DNA of 64,000 nucleotides. Source: an uncultured Paracoccaceae bacterium. GTDB lineage: Bacteria > Pseudomonadota > Alphaproteobacteria > Rhodobacterales > Rhodobacteraceae. Made by a program: the position numbers and the translations under genes. The notes under the pieces were generated by a model, which was given only the letters and a program-made list of their open reading frames with translations, was not told the origin of the DNA and ran no database searches. Shown piece by piece: positions 46,205-54,840 of this stretch. The first letter of the stretch is position 1; each line of letters begins with the position of its first letter. The stretch lies in assembly GCA_947503925.1 (NCBI GenBank), contig CANNFQ010000001.1:992001-1056000 (forward strand), given 5' to 3'.

Positions 46205-46283
46205 GATGTTGCAGAAAAAAGGTTGCCTTGTTAATTATCTTCTGTCAAACTCTTTTTGTCCCAGCCAACTTGAAAGGCCCTGA

Positions 46284-47093
46284 ATGTCCTCCACCGCGAA
46301 AGCATTGACGCTTCTGTCCCACTTCTCAGCCACCCAGCCAGAGATTGGGCTGTCGCAGCTGTGCCGAATCGCAGGGCGGGACAAGGCCACGACCTACAGA
46401 CACCTTCAGGCGCTTGAATCCGCTGGGTTTGTTGAGCAGAATCCAGCAACCAAACACTACCGCCTTGGCCCAGCCATGATGCAGTTAGCGCAGGTGCGCG
46501 AGGCGACCGTGCCGCGCAAGGATGGGGCAAAGCCCGCCTTGACCGCCTTGGCTGACGCAACCGGTGAAACCGCACATGTGACCGTTCTGTCGGGCCAGAC
46601 GCTCTATGCTTTGTGCGAATGCGAAGCCCCCCATCACGGTATTCGAGCGGTTGTTGACCTGAACACCTTTCCGCTGCACGCGACCGCGTCCGGCCTGTGT
46701 GTCTTGGCGTTCGGTCCTGCGACACTGTTCGATGTGGCTATCGCGTCCTTGGAAGAATTTACAGAAAACACACCGACCACCGAAGCCGACCTCACAGCCT
46801 TAGTGGACACCGTCCGCAGCACCGGTTTCGGCCGCGCCAATCAAAGCTACGAGGCCGAAATTCAGGGTCTGTCAGCGCCGGTTTATGACCACAGCAGTCA
46901 ATTGGCCGGTGCCGTCGCTGTGGCCTGTGTCGCCGCGCGGTTCACCCCCGACCTTGAACAGGCCATCAAATCAGAACTGGTGATCGCTGCCCGCGACATC
47001 ACCCGCAATTGGGGCGGAGTTATCCCTGCCCAGATCGAAGCCGCATGGGCCGACGCACTCTCATATCCGAATGCAGTGGAACGCACGTCATGA
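46284..47093 (+). CDS. IclR family transcriptional regulator
   Basis: A 269-residue protein. AKALTLLSHFSATQPEIGLSQLCRIAGRDKATTYRHLQALESAGFVEQNPATKHYRLGPAMMQLAQV is the IclR winged helix; HATASGLCVLAF and SYEAEIQGLSAPVYDHSSQLAGAVAVAC belong to the ligand-binding domain. It heads an operon (overlap ATGA with the aminotransferase gene) and faces tctC, so it probably responds to the imported compound or a metabolite of it. Confidence 0.92.
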   Translation: MSSTAKALTLLSHFSATQPEIGLSQLCRIAGRDKATTYRHLQALESAGFVEQNPATKHYRLGPAMMQLAQVREATVPRKDGAKPALTALADATGETAHVTVLSGQTLYALCECEAPHHGIRAVVDLNTFPLHATASGLCVLAFGPATLFDVAIASLEEFTENTPTTEADLTALVDTVRSTGFGRANQSYEAEIQGLSAPVYDHSSQLAGAVAVACVAARFTPDLEQAIKSELVIAARDITRNWGGVIPAQIEAAWADALSYPNAVERTS

Positions 47094-48436
47094 AAGATTC
47101 AAACTTTCTAAAAGAAAATAACGCCCGTTTGATGTGGCACCCTATGACATCCCCCCAAGACAGCGCCGAAAACCCGCCCAAAATCATAACTGGCGCAGAC
47201 GGCGTGTCTATCACCGACATTGACGGGCACCGCGTGGTCGATGGCGTGGGTGGCTTGTGGAACGTGAACCTTGGCTATTCTTGCCAACCCGTCAAAGACG
47301 CCGTCGCGCAGCAGCTGGACACCCTGCCCTATTACTCGACCTTCCGTGGCACCACGAACGATGTGTCGATTGAACTGTCTTATGAGTTGAGCGAGTTTTT
47401 CGCCCCCGATGGCCTTGGCCGTGCGTTCTTCACCTCTGGCGGGTCAGATTCGGTCGAAACCTCCCTGCGGCTGGCGCGGCAATACCACAAACTGCGTGGC
47501 GAGGCGGGCCGGACCAAGTTCCTGAGCCTCAAGAAAGGCTATCACGGCACGCATATCGGTGGTGCCTCTGTCAACGGCAACGCAAACTTCCGCACCGCCT
47601 ATGAACCGCTTTTGCCTGGCTGTTTTCACATCCCCGCGCCCTACACTTACCGCAATCCGTTCAACGAAACTGACCCGGAAAAGCTCGCACAGCTGTGCCT
47701 TCAGGCGCTTGAGGATGAGATCGCGTTTCAAGGCGCAAACACAATCGCCGCAATGATCATGGAGCCGATCCTCGGCGCCGGTGGCGTCATCCCTCCCCAC
47801 CACTCTTTCGCCCCCGCTGTGCAAGAGATCTGCAATCGCAACGGCATTCTTTTGATCACGGACGAGGTTATCACCGCTTACGGGCGCACGGGAGCATGGT
47901 CCGGCGCGCGGCTTTGGGGCATCCAGCCCGACATGATGGCCACGGCCAAGGCGATCACCAACGGCTATTTCCCCTTTGGTGCTGCAATGCTGGGCGAGCG
48001 GATGATCGAGGTCTTTGAAAATAACCCCAACGCCAAAATCGGCCACGGTTACACCTATTCTGGTCACCCCGTCGGGGCCGCCGCAGCACTGGCCTGTCTG
48101 GCGGAAACCAAACGCCTGAATGTGATCGACAACGCCGCTACGCGCGGTACGCAGCTTTATGAGGGCTGCAAGGCGTTGATGGAAAAACACGACATCATTG
48201 GCGATGTACGCGGGGGCCATGGCCTGATGACCGCCATGGAAATGGTTAGCGACCGAGCCACCAAGAAACCCATCGATGCGGGAACTGCCCAGACTGTTCA
48301 AGAGGTTGCCTACCAAAACGGCGCCATGGTCCGCGTGTCCGGCCCCAACCTGATCCTGTCGCCGCCTTTGGTTCTGTCCGAGGCTGACGCCACCACAATT
48401 CTGACCGCGCTCGACGCCGGTTTCGCCGCTGTCTGA
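47090..48436 (+). CDS. Class III PLP-dependent aminotransferase
   Basis: A 448-residue fold-type I PLP enzyme. FLKENNARLMWHPMTSP opens it as in omega-aminotransferases; LLITDEVITAYGRTGAWSG contains the Asp that binds the pyridine nitrogen, and MATAKAITNGYFPFGAAML the PLP lysine. It should move an amino group from an amine (beta-alanine, putrescine-type or aromatic) to pyruvate or 2-oxoglutarate. The ATG at 47090 overlaps the iclR stop; a longer frame lies inside iclR. Eleven bp precede the next gene. Confidence 0.93.
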   Translation: MKDSNFLKENNARLMWHPMTSPQDSAENPPKIITGADGVSITDIDGHRVVDGVGGLWNVNLGYSCQPVKDAVAQQLDTLPYYSTFRGTTNDVSIELSYELSEFFAPDGLGRAFFTSGGSDSVETSLRLARQYHKLRGEAGRTKFLSLKKGYHGTHIGGASVNGNANFRTAYEPLLPGCFHIPAPYTYRNPFNETDPEKLAQLCLQALEDEIAFQGANTIAAMIMEPILGAGGVIPPHHSFAPAVQEICNRNGILLITDEVITAYGRTGAWSGARLWGIQPDMMATAKAITNGYFPFGAAMLGERMIEVFENNPNAKIGHGYTYSGHPVGAAAALACLAETKRLNVIDNAATRGTQLYEGCKALMEKHDIIGDVRGGHGLMTAMEMVSDRATKKPIDAGTAQTVQEVAYQNGAMVRVSGPNLILSPPLVLSEADATTILTALDAGFAAV

Positions 48437-48447
48437 AAGGCCCTGAC

Positions 48448-49305
48448 ATGACCGAAAATTACGTGGCCCTGCTGGGCACAAAGGGCGGCCCCGCCATTCG
48501 GCCGGGCTCTTCAATGCCAACATCAAATCTGTTTGTGCTGAATGGTCATCAGATTGTCGTGGATTGCGCGCTCGGCGTAACCAGAGGACTGATTGATCAG
48601 GGCATGCAACTACACGACCTGTCACTGATCTTCATCACGCATCTGCACTCGGATCACTATCTGGAGCTGGGGCCCCTGCTACATACCGCATGGACCGCCG
48701 GTCTGAAAACCCACGTCGATATCTACGGCCCCGACGGCATTGATGTGTATTGGGATGGGTTTCTTGCCTCCACGAAGGCTGACATTGATCTCCGGATCGA
48801 AGACGAAGGCCGTCCCGACCTGCGCGAACTTATCTCCATACATGTGATCGACACAGGCCACGTCATGGATCTAGGTGCCGTATCCGTATCGGCCATTCGG
48901 ACCGAACACCCTCCGCTGACTGAAACTTTTGCTCTGTCGTTCAGAACAACTGACACGCATGTTGTCTTCTCCGGCGACACCGCACGGCTCGAAGCGCTTG
49001 AAGATTTCGCACGCGGGGCTGACCTGCTGATCCACGAGGCGATGCTGGAGTCCGCCCTGCCCGCCCTCATGGCCCGGATTGGCAACGGGTCTGACAAACT
49101 GATGGAGCACTGGTTGCGCGCGCATACCTTCGCTCACGACGCTGCGATCACCGCGACCAACGCGGGCGTGGCCCGGCTGGCCCTGTCGCATCTGATCCCA
49201 TCCGATGACCCGACCTATGGCCCCGATGATTGGCGCGCCGCCTGCGCGGATCACTACGATGGCGAGCTGATCGTCGGCCATGACGGCATCCGCATCAACC
49301 TATGA
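48448..49305 (+). CDS. Metallo-beta-lactamase-fold hydrolase
   Basis: A 285-residue protein with the metal-binding motif FITHLHSDHYLELGPLL (H-x-H-x-D-H) near residue 60, further ligands in HVMDLGAVSVSAIRTEHPP and VVFSGDTARLEALEDFA, and a C-terminal histidine in LALSHLIPSDD. The layout is that of RNase Z/arylsulfatase-like small-molecule hydrolases. A role in opening an ester, lactone or phosphodiester of the pathway is possible; the substrate is unknown. It overlaps the following PLP enzyme gene by 4 bp, so it belongs to the same operon. Confidence 0.85.
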   Translation: MTENYVALLGTKGGPAIRPGSSMPTSNLFVLNGHQIVVDCALGVTRGLIDQGMQLHDLSLIFITHLHSDHYLELGPLLHTAWTAGLKTHVDIYGPDGIDVYWDGFLASTKADIDLRIEDEGRPDLRELISIHVIDTGHVMDLGAVSVSAIRTEHPPLTETFALSFRTTDTHVVFSGDTARLEALEDFARGADLLIHEAMLESALPALMARIGNGSDKLMEHWLRAHTFAHDAAITATNAGVARLALSHLIPSDDPTYGPDDWRAACADHYDGELIVGHDGIRINL

Positions 49306-50591
49306 CGCGCACAACCGAACAACTCATCGTCGATCGCGCACGGTTGATGGGGCCGAACGTGTCAACGTTCTACGATGACCCGCTGCATTTGGTGAAAGGC
49401 GAAAATGTTTGGCTCTGGGACGCCGACGGGCGCAGATATCTCGATTGCTACAACAATGTGCCTCACGTGGGGCACTGCAACCCCCGCGTGGTTGAGGCAA
49501 TCTGCCGCCAGGCCAGCACGCTCAATACCCACACGCGCTACCTGCACGACGGCATACTGTCCTATATCGAACGGCTCACCGCAACGATGGCCGCAAGCCT
49601 TGATACCGCCATCCTGACCTGCACAGGGTCCGAAGCAAACGACATCGCCTTGCGCATGGCCGAGGCGGTGACCGGCAGACGCGGGATCATCGCGACAGAC
49701 GCGACCTACCATGGCAACACGTCGCTGGTCAGTCAGCTCAGCCAATCCAACCTACCCACGGTCGGCTTTGGCCTTTGCCAATACTTCCGTTTTGTCGATG
49801 CCCCCGACAGCTACCGCCAGCCAGACCCAGATGGCATGGGTTTTGCCGCAAGAGTGGCCGACCAAATCACAGCGCTTGAGGAAGACGGCACCGGCTTTGC
49901 CGCCCTCGTCGTCTGCCCCTACTTCTTGAACGAAGGCTTCCCCGACAATCCTGACGGCTGGCTGAAACCCGTAGCCGATGTCGTGCGCCGCGCGGGAGGG
50001 CTTTTGATCTGTGACGAAGTGCAATCCGGCTTTGGCCGCACGGGCACCCATATGTGGGCCCATGAGAAGATGGGCGTTGTGCCCGATGTAATGGTGCTGG
50101 GCAAACCCATGGCCAATGGGCATCCGGTGGGCGGCGTGGTCGCGACTGGCGAAGTCGTTGCAGCCTTTCGCAAGGGATACCGCTATTTCAATACGTTCGG
50201 GGGCAACCCGGTGTCCTGTGCGGCGGCCATGGCCGTTTTGGAGGAAATTGAGGACAAGAGCCTTGTCGCCAACGCCAATACTGTCGGCACCTACGCCCGC
50301 GAGCGGATGCACACTCTAGCCCAACGCCATGAAGCAATCGGCGAAGTGCGCGGCTCAGGGCTTATCTTCGGTGCGGAGATGGTCCTGGACCGCGCAAGCA
50401 AAGCGCCGGCGACTGAGTTCACTGACCGCGTCATCAACGCCCTGCGTCATCGCGGGATTATCCTGTCCAAACTGGGGCGCCATAAAAACACGCTCAAGAT
50501 TCGCCCACCGATGCCGTTTTCCAAGGAAAACGCGGATTTGTTGTTTGACACACTGGACGCGGTTCTGACGGACACACCGCTGCACCCATGA
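49302..50591 (+). CDS. Class III PLP enzyme resembling ethanolamine-phosphate/hydroxylysine-phosphate phospho-lyase
   Basis: A 429-residue fold-type I enzyme. CYNNVPHVGHCNPRVVEA, LNTHTRYLHDGILSYIERLTATM and FRFVDAPDSYR follow the AGXT2L1/AGXT2L2 (phospho-lyase) subgroup rather than ordinary aminotransferases. LLICDEVQSGFGRTGTHMW provides the pyridine-binding Asp and VMVLGKPMANGHPVGGVV the PLP lysine. Such lyases turn a phospho-amino-alcohol into an aldehyde, ammonia and phosphate. The next gene, overlapping by 4 bp, is a small-molecule kinase, which supports this over a plain aminotransferase. Family subgroup is judged by eye. Confidence 0.82.
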   Translation: MTRTTEQLIVDRARLMGPNVSTFYDDPLHLVKGENVWLWDADGRRYLDCYNNVPHVGHCNPRVVEAICRQASTLNTHTRYLHDGILSYIERLTATMAASLDTAILTCTGSEANDIALRMAEAVTGRRGIIATDATYHGNTSLVSQLSQSNLPTVGFGLCQYFRFVDAPDSYRQPDPDGMGFAARVADQITALEEDGTGFAALVVCPYFLNEGFPDNPDGWLKPVADVVRRAGGLLICDEVQSGFGRTGTHMWAHEKMGVVPDVMVLGKPMANGHPVGGVVATGEVVAAFRKGYRYFNTFGGNPVSCAAAMAVLEEIEDKSLVANANTVGTYARERMHTLAQRHEAIGEVRGSGLIFGAEMVLDRASKAPATEFTDRVINALRHRGIILSKLGRHKNTLKIRPPMPFSKENADLLFDTLDAVLTDTPLHP

Positions 50592-51523
50592 ACGCGGCGA
50601 TGAGAGCCCTCCCCCTTTGGGGACTGGAAAAGGCAAACATCACACTGATCGCCACGCGTGAAAACACGGTCTACCGTGTCGATCACGGGCCTGACCGCTA
50701 CGCCCTGCGGCTGCACCGTCAAGGCTACCGGACAAACAGCGAATTGGCCGCTGAACTAGACTGGATGGCCATGATGGACCGCGCAGGTCTGTCCGTACCC
50801 GCCCCGATTGCCAGCTTTGATGGTCCGTTCCTGCAAATCGTCGATGGGGTCCAGGTGGATGTGCTGACATGGCTGGAGGGCGAAACCCTCGATGCGGCCT
50901 TGCCCGACATGGATGCGGCAATGCATGCACATGTGTTCCACCAACTGGGTCAGGACATGGCGCGGATGCACACTGCGATTGATGCATGGCCCGAGGCCAA
51001 CTCTTGTGACCGCCCAGCATGGGATCTAGATGGCCTGCTGGGCAATGCACCGCTTTGGGATCGGTTCTGGGACAACCCCGCGCTGTCGCAGGACCAGAAG
51101 GCGCAAATGCTGGTATTCCGCAGAACCGCCGCCGATGACCTCGCCACTCTTGCGCCTACCGTCGATTACGGGCTGATCCACGCGGACCTTGTTCCTGCGA
51201 ATGTCATGATGTCCGGCGACACGCTACATTTCATCGACTTCGACGATGGCGGCTTTGGGTTTCGTCTGTTCGAGGTGGCGACTGCCCTACTCAATCGCCG
51301 CGCAGCCCCCGAATATCCAATGTTGCGCATGGCCTTGATCGATGGATACACCGCCGTGCGCCCTCTCGACACAACGCATCTTCCACTGTTCCTCGCCCTG
51401 CGTGCAGCCACCTATGTCGGCTGGAACATCGCCCGCGCGGCCGAGGACCAAACCCGCGCGCGCAACGCCCGGTTCATTGCCCAGGCCGAACACTTGGTCA
51501 CGGACTACCTGGCTATTCGCTAA
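50588..51523 (+). CDS. APH-fold small-molecule kinase (hydroxylysine/amino-alcohol kinase-like)
   Basis: A 311-residue protein. TRENTVYRVDHGPDRYALRLHRQGYR carries the ATP-binding strand and lysine-equivalent region, VDYGLIHADLVPANVMMSGDTLHFIDFDDGGFGFRLFEVATAL the H-x-D-x4-N and D-x-D metal motifs, in the arrangement of hydroxylysine kinase (AGPHD1) and homoserine-kinase-type-II proteins. It probably phosphorylates the hydroxyl of an amino alcohol for the upstream phospho-lyase. Its end overlaps the convergent amidotransferase gene by 11 bp. Confidence 0.85.
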   Translation: MNAAMRALPLWGLEKANITLIATRENTVYRVDHGPDRYALRLHRQGYRTNSELAAELDWMAMMDRAGLSVPAPIASFDGPFLQIVDGVQVDVLTWLEGETLDAALPDMDAAMHAHVFHQLGQDMARMHTAIDAWPEANSCDRPAWDLDGLLGNAPLWDRFWDNPALSQDQKAQMLVFRRTAADDLATLAPTVDYGLIHADLVPANVMMSGDTLHFIDFDDGGFGFRLFEVATALLNRRAAPEYPMLRMALIDGYTAVRPLDTTHLPLFLALRAATYVGWNIARAAEDQTRARNARFIAQAEHLVTDYLAIR

Positions 51524-52217
51524 CCGCTTGTTCAAAGAAGGCCGCAGCGCTTTCGGCATAAGCCGCATTGTCATCTTGCCCCGCCAAAGTGGCTTTCGCC
51601 GACGCCACAACATCCTCTCCCAAAACGGCCCCGTATTCAGCCAACAGGGCCGCAAAGAACGCTGGCGTCATCTCAGGATGATTCTGGGTGGTGTAAACGC
51701 GCTTGCCGATCACAAACCCTGCGCAGGGCACCCCCTTAGCCTTCGCAACGATTTGCGCCTCGTCCGGCAATGCCGTGACTTGCTCCTTGTGGGCCGCAAA
51801 CTGGCGATAGCTGCCACCCAACCCCTTCATCCATGGCTGAGGGGTCGTCACCTCGCTGCGCTCCAACCCGAAACTCCACCCGTGTGGATTGTCTTCAACA
51901 GCTCCCCCCAAAGCTACAGCAATCGCCTGATGGCCGTAGCAGGCCCCGAACATTGGCAAATCCGTGCCGCGGATCAAATCCATCAACCGCGCAACCCATG
52001 GATCAGTGTCACGGACTGATGCAGGACTACCCGTGATGATGATCCCATCAAAAGGCGCAAGGCTGCTTGGGAATTCATTCAGATGCACGCGGAAAGCGGT
52101 GCACGCCCAATCCCGACGCGCACCCTGCACCATCGCCCTGAACTTCTCGGCGTCGAAGGGATGTTGGTGGGCAAAGTCGGACAGATCCGTGTTGGTCACA
52201 AGAATGGCCAGATGCAT
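51513..52217 (-). CDS. Class I glutamine amidotransferase-like gamma-glutamyl hydrolase
   Basis: A 234-residue protein. LPMFGACYGHQAIAVALGG holds the nucleophilic cysteine and RVYTTQNHPEMTPAFF the His-x-Glu of the triad. GuaA-type amidotransferase domains that stand alone often hydrolyse gamma-glutamyl amides. It is divergent from the P450-ligase pair; the glutamine-synthetase-like gene three positions away could make the gamma-glutamyl amide that this protein splits, as in aniline degradation (AtdA1/AtdA2). Substrate inferred from context only. Confidence 0.85.
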   Translation of the reverse strand: MHLAILVTNTDLSDFAHQHPFDAEKFRAMVQGARRDWACTAFRVHLNEFPSSLAPFDGIIITGSPASVRDTDPWVARLMDLIRGTDLPMFGACYGHQAIAVALGGAVEDNPHGWSFGLERSEVTTPQPWMKGLGGSYRQFAAHKEQVTALPDEAQIVAKAKGVPCAGFVIGKRVYTTQNHPEMTPAFFAALLAEYGAVLGEDVVASAKATLAGQDDNAAYAESAAAFFEQAVSE

Positions 52218-52260
52218 CTCAGGTTCCGTTTGACAGTTGAGGAGTTATCGCTTTGTATAT

Positions 52261-52277
52261 TACACATGTTAATTAAT
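52261..52277. promoter_or_regulatory. HpaR-type palindrome in the amidotransferase/P450 divergent promoter
   Basis: TACACATGTTAATTAAT contains the core ACATGTTAA of the hpaF/hpaR palindrome (10 of 12 positions over the full palindrome) and also the TTAATTAA element found beside it there. It lies 23 bp before the P450 ATG and 44 bp before the amidotransferase ATG. Confidence 0.6.
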
Positions 52278-52299
52278 GCCAAGCAGGAGGCGTTGAGGC

Positions 52300-53553
52300 A
52301 TGTCCATGTGGGCTCCGACAGATGACGGTCACGCCGATATCGTGAGCCACGACACCTATGCGAACGGCGTGCCGCACAACTCCTTCGCCCGCCTGCGCCG
52401 CGATGATCCGGTGCATTGGACCGAATGGGATGGCGGTGAACCGTTCTGGTCTATCACCCGCAACGCCGATATCACCGCGATGAACGGAAACGCGCGCGTC
52501 TTTTCCTCTGCCCAAGGCATCCGGATTGAAGATCAAACCCGCGAAGAATACCTCGCCCGCCGCACGTTTCAGGAAACCGATGCGCCCGAGCATATGCAAA
52601 CGCGCATGAAGGTATTCAAAGCCTTCGCTAAAACCTCTGTCGCCAGTTTCGCCCAAGACATCGCAGAGCTGACCGGCCCGATCCTTGATAAGGCGCTGGA
52701 ACAAGGCACCTTCAACGCCACCCGCGAAATCGCCCGAGAACTGCCCATGCGCATGCTGGGTCGTATCATGGGCCTGCCCGAAAGCGATCTGGAATGGCTG
52801 GTGGAAAAGGGCGATGCCCTTATGGCCAATACAGACCCTGATTTCACCGATCATGTCGTCGATAAACTGACGACGGATGAATTCCGCCTGATGCCCTTTA
52901 ACTCGCCCGCCGGGGCCGAACTCTATGCCTACGCCAAGGACCTGATGGACCACAAAGCGCGGGTCGGTGACACGGACGGCATCCTCCACATGATCCTGAA
53001 ACCCGCCAAGGATGGCTCAGTCATTTCCGAGGATGAGTTTCGCAATTTCTTTTGCCTGCTGGTCGCGGCTGGCAACGACACAACCCGCTATTCCATCGCG
53101 GCAGGTATTCATGCCATGGCTGAAAAGCCGGAATTGCTGCTCCAGATGCAAACGCAGGATGTGTGGGACACTATGGCTGATGAGATCATCCGCTGGGCAA
53201 CCCCCGCCACCTATTTCCGCCGCACCTGTACCGAGAACACCGAAGTGCATGGCAAGACCATCCGGGCGGGCGACAAAGTGGTCTACTGGTGGGCTTCGGC
53301 CAACCGCGACCCAGACGCCATCAAGGACCCGTTCACCGTTGATCTGACCCGCGCCCAGAACCACCACCTGTCGTTTGGCCAGCATGGCCCCCACGTTTGT
53401 CTGGGCATGCATCTGGCGCGACTGGAGGTGCGGATCCTGTTTCAAGAACTCAGCCGACGGCTCAAATCCATCGAACCCACGGGTGACGTCCAATTCCTGA
53501 GGTCCAACTTCGTGGGCGGGATCAAACACCTCCCTGTCACCGTTCAGCTATAA
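52300..53553 (+). CDS. Cytochrome P450
   Basis: A 417-residue soluble bacterial P450. The I-helix oxygen-activation motif is LLVAAGNDTTRYS, the K-helix ExxR is in DEIIRWATP, and the haem-binding loop is LSFGQHGPHVCLGMHLARLE with the thiolate cysteine. It resembles the CYP123/124/125-like class rather than fatty-acid hydroxylases. No ferredoxin or reductase gene is adjacent, so electrons must come from elsewhere. AGGAGG precedes the ATG. With the ligase gene 9 bp downstream it forms one unit; it may oxidise a gamma-glutamylated or free amine. Confidence 0.93.
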   Translation: MSMWAPTDDGHADIVSHDTYANGVPHNSFARLRRDDPVHWTEWDGGEPFWSITRNADITAMNGNARVFSSAQGIRIEDQTREEYLARRTFQETDAPEHMQTRMKVFKAFAKTSVASFAQDIAELTGPILDKALEQGTFNATREIARELPMRMLGRIMGLPESDLEWLVEKGDALMANTDPDFTDHVVDKLTTDEFRLMPFNSPAGAELYAYAKDLMDHKARVGDTDGILHMILKPAKDGSVISEDEFRNFFCLLVAAGNDTTRYSIAAGIHAMAEKPELLLQMQTQDVWDTMADEIIRWATPATYFRRTCTENTEVHGKTIRAGDKVVYWWASANRDPDAIKDPFTVDLTRAQNHHLSFGQHGPHVCLGMHLARLEVRILFQELSRRLKSIEPTGDVQFLRSNFVGGIKHLPVTVQL

Positions 53554-53562
53554 GGACATCCC

Positions 53563-54840
53563 ATGGCCAACCGTCTTCGCGCCCTCTTTTGTGACCACCT
53601 GAGCATGATGCGCGGCAAGTACCTGCCCGCCAGCAAAATCGGCAACGACAGCAGCCGCTTTGCCCAAGCGCTCTTTGCCGTCCATTATGATCGTGACTTG
53701 CTGCTGCATGCGCCAGGCGCGCGGGTGCGGGACGGGTGCCCAGATATGGAGCTGCGCTGGCAAGCGAGTGACATCCGCGACAGCTGGGAAGGGGACGACA
53801 AGATCGTGATCGGTGATCTCTACGCCGCTGACGGGACGCCCCTGCCCCTATGTCCTCGTGGTGCCCTGAAACGCGCCGTGGCCGACTGGGAAGCCATGGG
53901 CCACACACCCAAAGTGGGGATCGAGCTTGAGGCCTTTGCCCTGCAACAGGACGAGGATGGCAAATGGGTGCCCTACGACACGCCGGGTGCAATCGTCTAC
54001 GGCACCGGCCCCTTCGCAGATCCACTAGGGTTCAACGACCAGATTTGGGAGATGGCAGATAAACTGGGCTTCCGCCTCGACCTGATCACCAGCGAATACG
54101 ACACGCCGCAGTTTGAATACACGCTGTCCTTTGATGATGCGCTCAATGCCGTCGATGACATCGTCCTGTTCCGCCTGATGGCCCGCGAAATAGCCTTTGA
54201 ACACGGCATCTTGCTGACGTTCCTACCCAAACCATTGGCCGAGGCAGGCGGTTCGGGTATGCACATCAACTTCTCCTTCGCCGATGCTGATGGGAACAAC
54301 GCGATCACGTCGGACACGGGCGAGCTGAACGACCTTGCCGCAGGCTGCGTCGCGGGGATGTTGCATCACCACAAAGGGCTGGCGGGTCTCATCGCTCCGA
54401 CGGTCAATTCCTACGAACGCCTGCAACCGGGTGCGCTGGCGGGGTATTGGCAAAACTGGGCCCATGACCACCGCAACGTCTCCGTGCGCACGAGCACTGC
54501 AGGCGCCAAGGCCCGTCTGGAACACCGCATGGCCGACGCCAGTGCCAACCCCTATACGGCGACGGCCGCAGTCCTACAAGCCGCGCGGCTTGGGGTGGTC
54601 AGCGGCCATAGCTTACCTGCCATGGAAACGGGCGACGGGTTTGAAATGACGGACGCAAAGAACGGCGTCGGTGCTGATCTTGGGGGTGCCATTGCAGACC
54701 TAGAGGCAGATGCTGCATTGGCGGAAGCTATCGGCGAAGGCCTGGTCGCCAACCATGTGCATATGAAGACGTCCGAGGTGGAAAAAACAGCTGATCTGAA
54801 AGATCAAGATCTTCGAGACTTTTACCTCCATTTTGTTTGA
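53563..54840 (+). CDS. Glutamine synthetase-family ligase (gamma-glutamyl-amine synthetase-like)
   Basis: A 425-residue protein. VGIELEAFAL, GGSGMHINFSFADADG and NVSVRTSTAGAKARLEHRMADASANPYTATAAVL match the catalytic barrel of glutamine synthetase (metal-binding Glu/His, ATP and glutamate contacts). The N-terminal beta-grasp region is divergent, as in gamma-glutamylpolyamine or gamma-glutamylanilide synthetases, so ammonia assimilation is unlikely. It probably joins glutamate to an organic amine with ATP. AAGGACATCCC precedes the ATG and the gene is 9 bp after the P450. Confidence 0.9.
   Translation: MANRLRALFCDHLSMMRGKYLPASKIGNDSSRFAQALFAVHYDRDLLLHAPGARVRDGCPDMELRWQASDIRDSWEGDDKIVIGDLYAADGTPLPLCPRGALKRAVADWEAMGHTPKVGIELEAFALQQDEDGKWVPYDTPGAIVYGTGPFADPLGFNDQIWEMADKLGFRLDLITSEYDTPQFEYTLSFDDALNAVDDIVLFRLMAREIAFEHGILLTFLPKPLAEAGGSGMHINFSFADADGNNAITSDTGELNDLAAGCVAGMLHHHKGLAGLIAPTVNSYERLQPGALAGYWQNWAHDHRNVSVRTSTAGAKARLEHRMADASANPYTATAAVLQAARLGVVSGHSLPAMETGDGFEMTDAKNGVGADLGGAIADLEADAALAEAIGEGLVANHVHMKTSEVEKTADLKDQDLRDFYLHFV

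Noticed and set aside
47444..48625. 393-codon minus-strand frame opposite the class III aminotransferase
   Set aside because: Shadow frame; it also runs into the next gene and has no motif.
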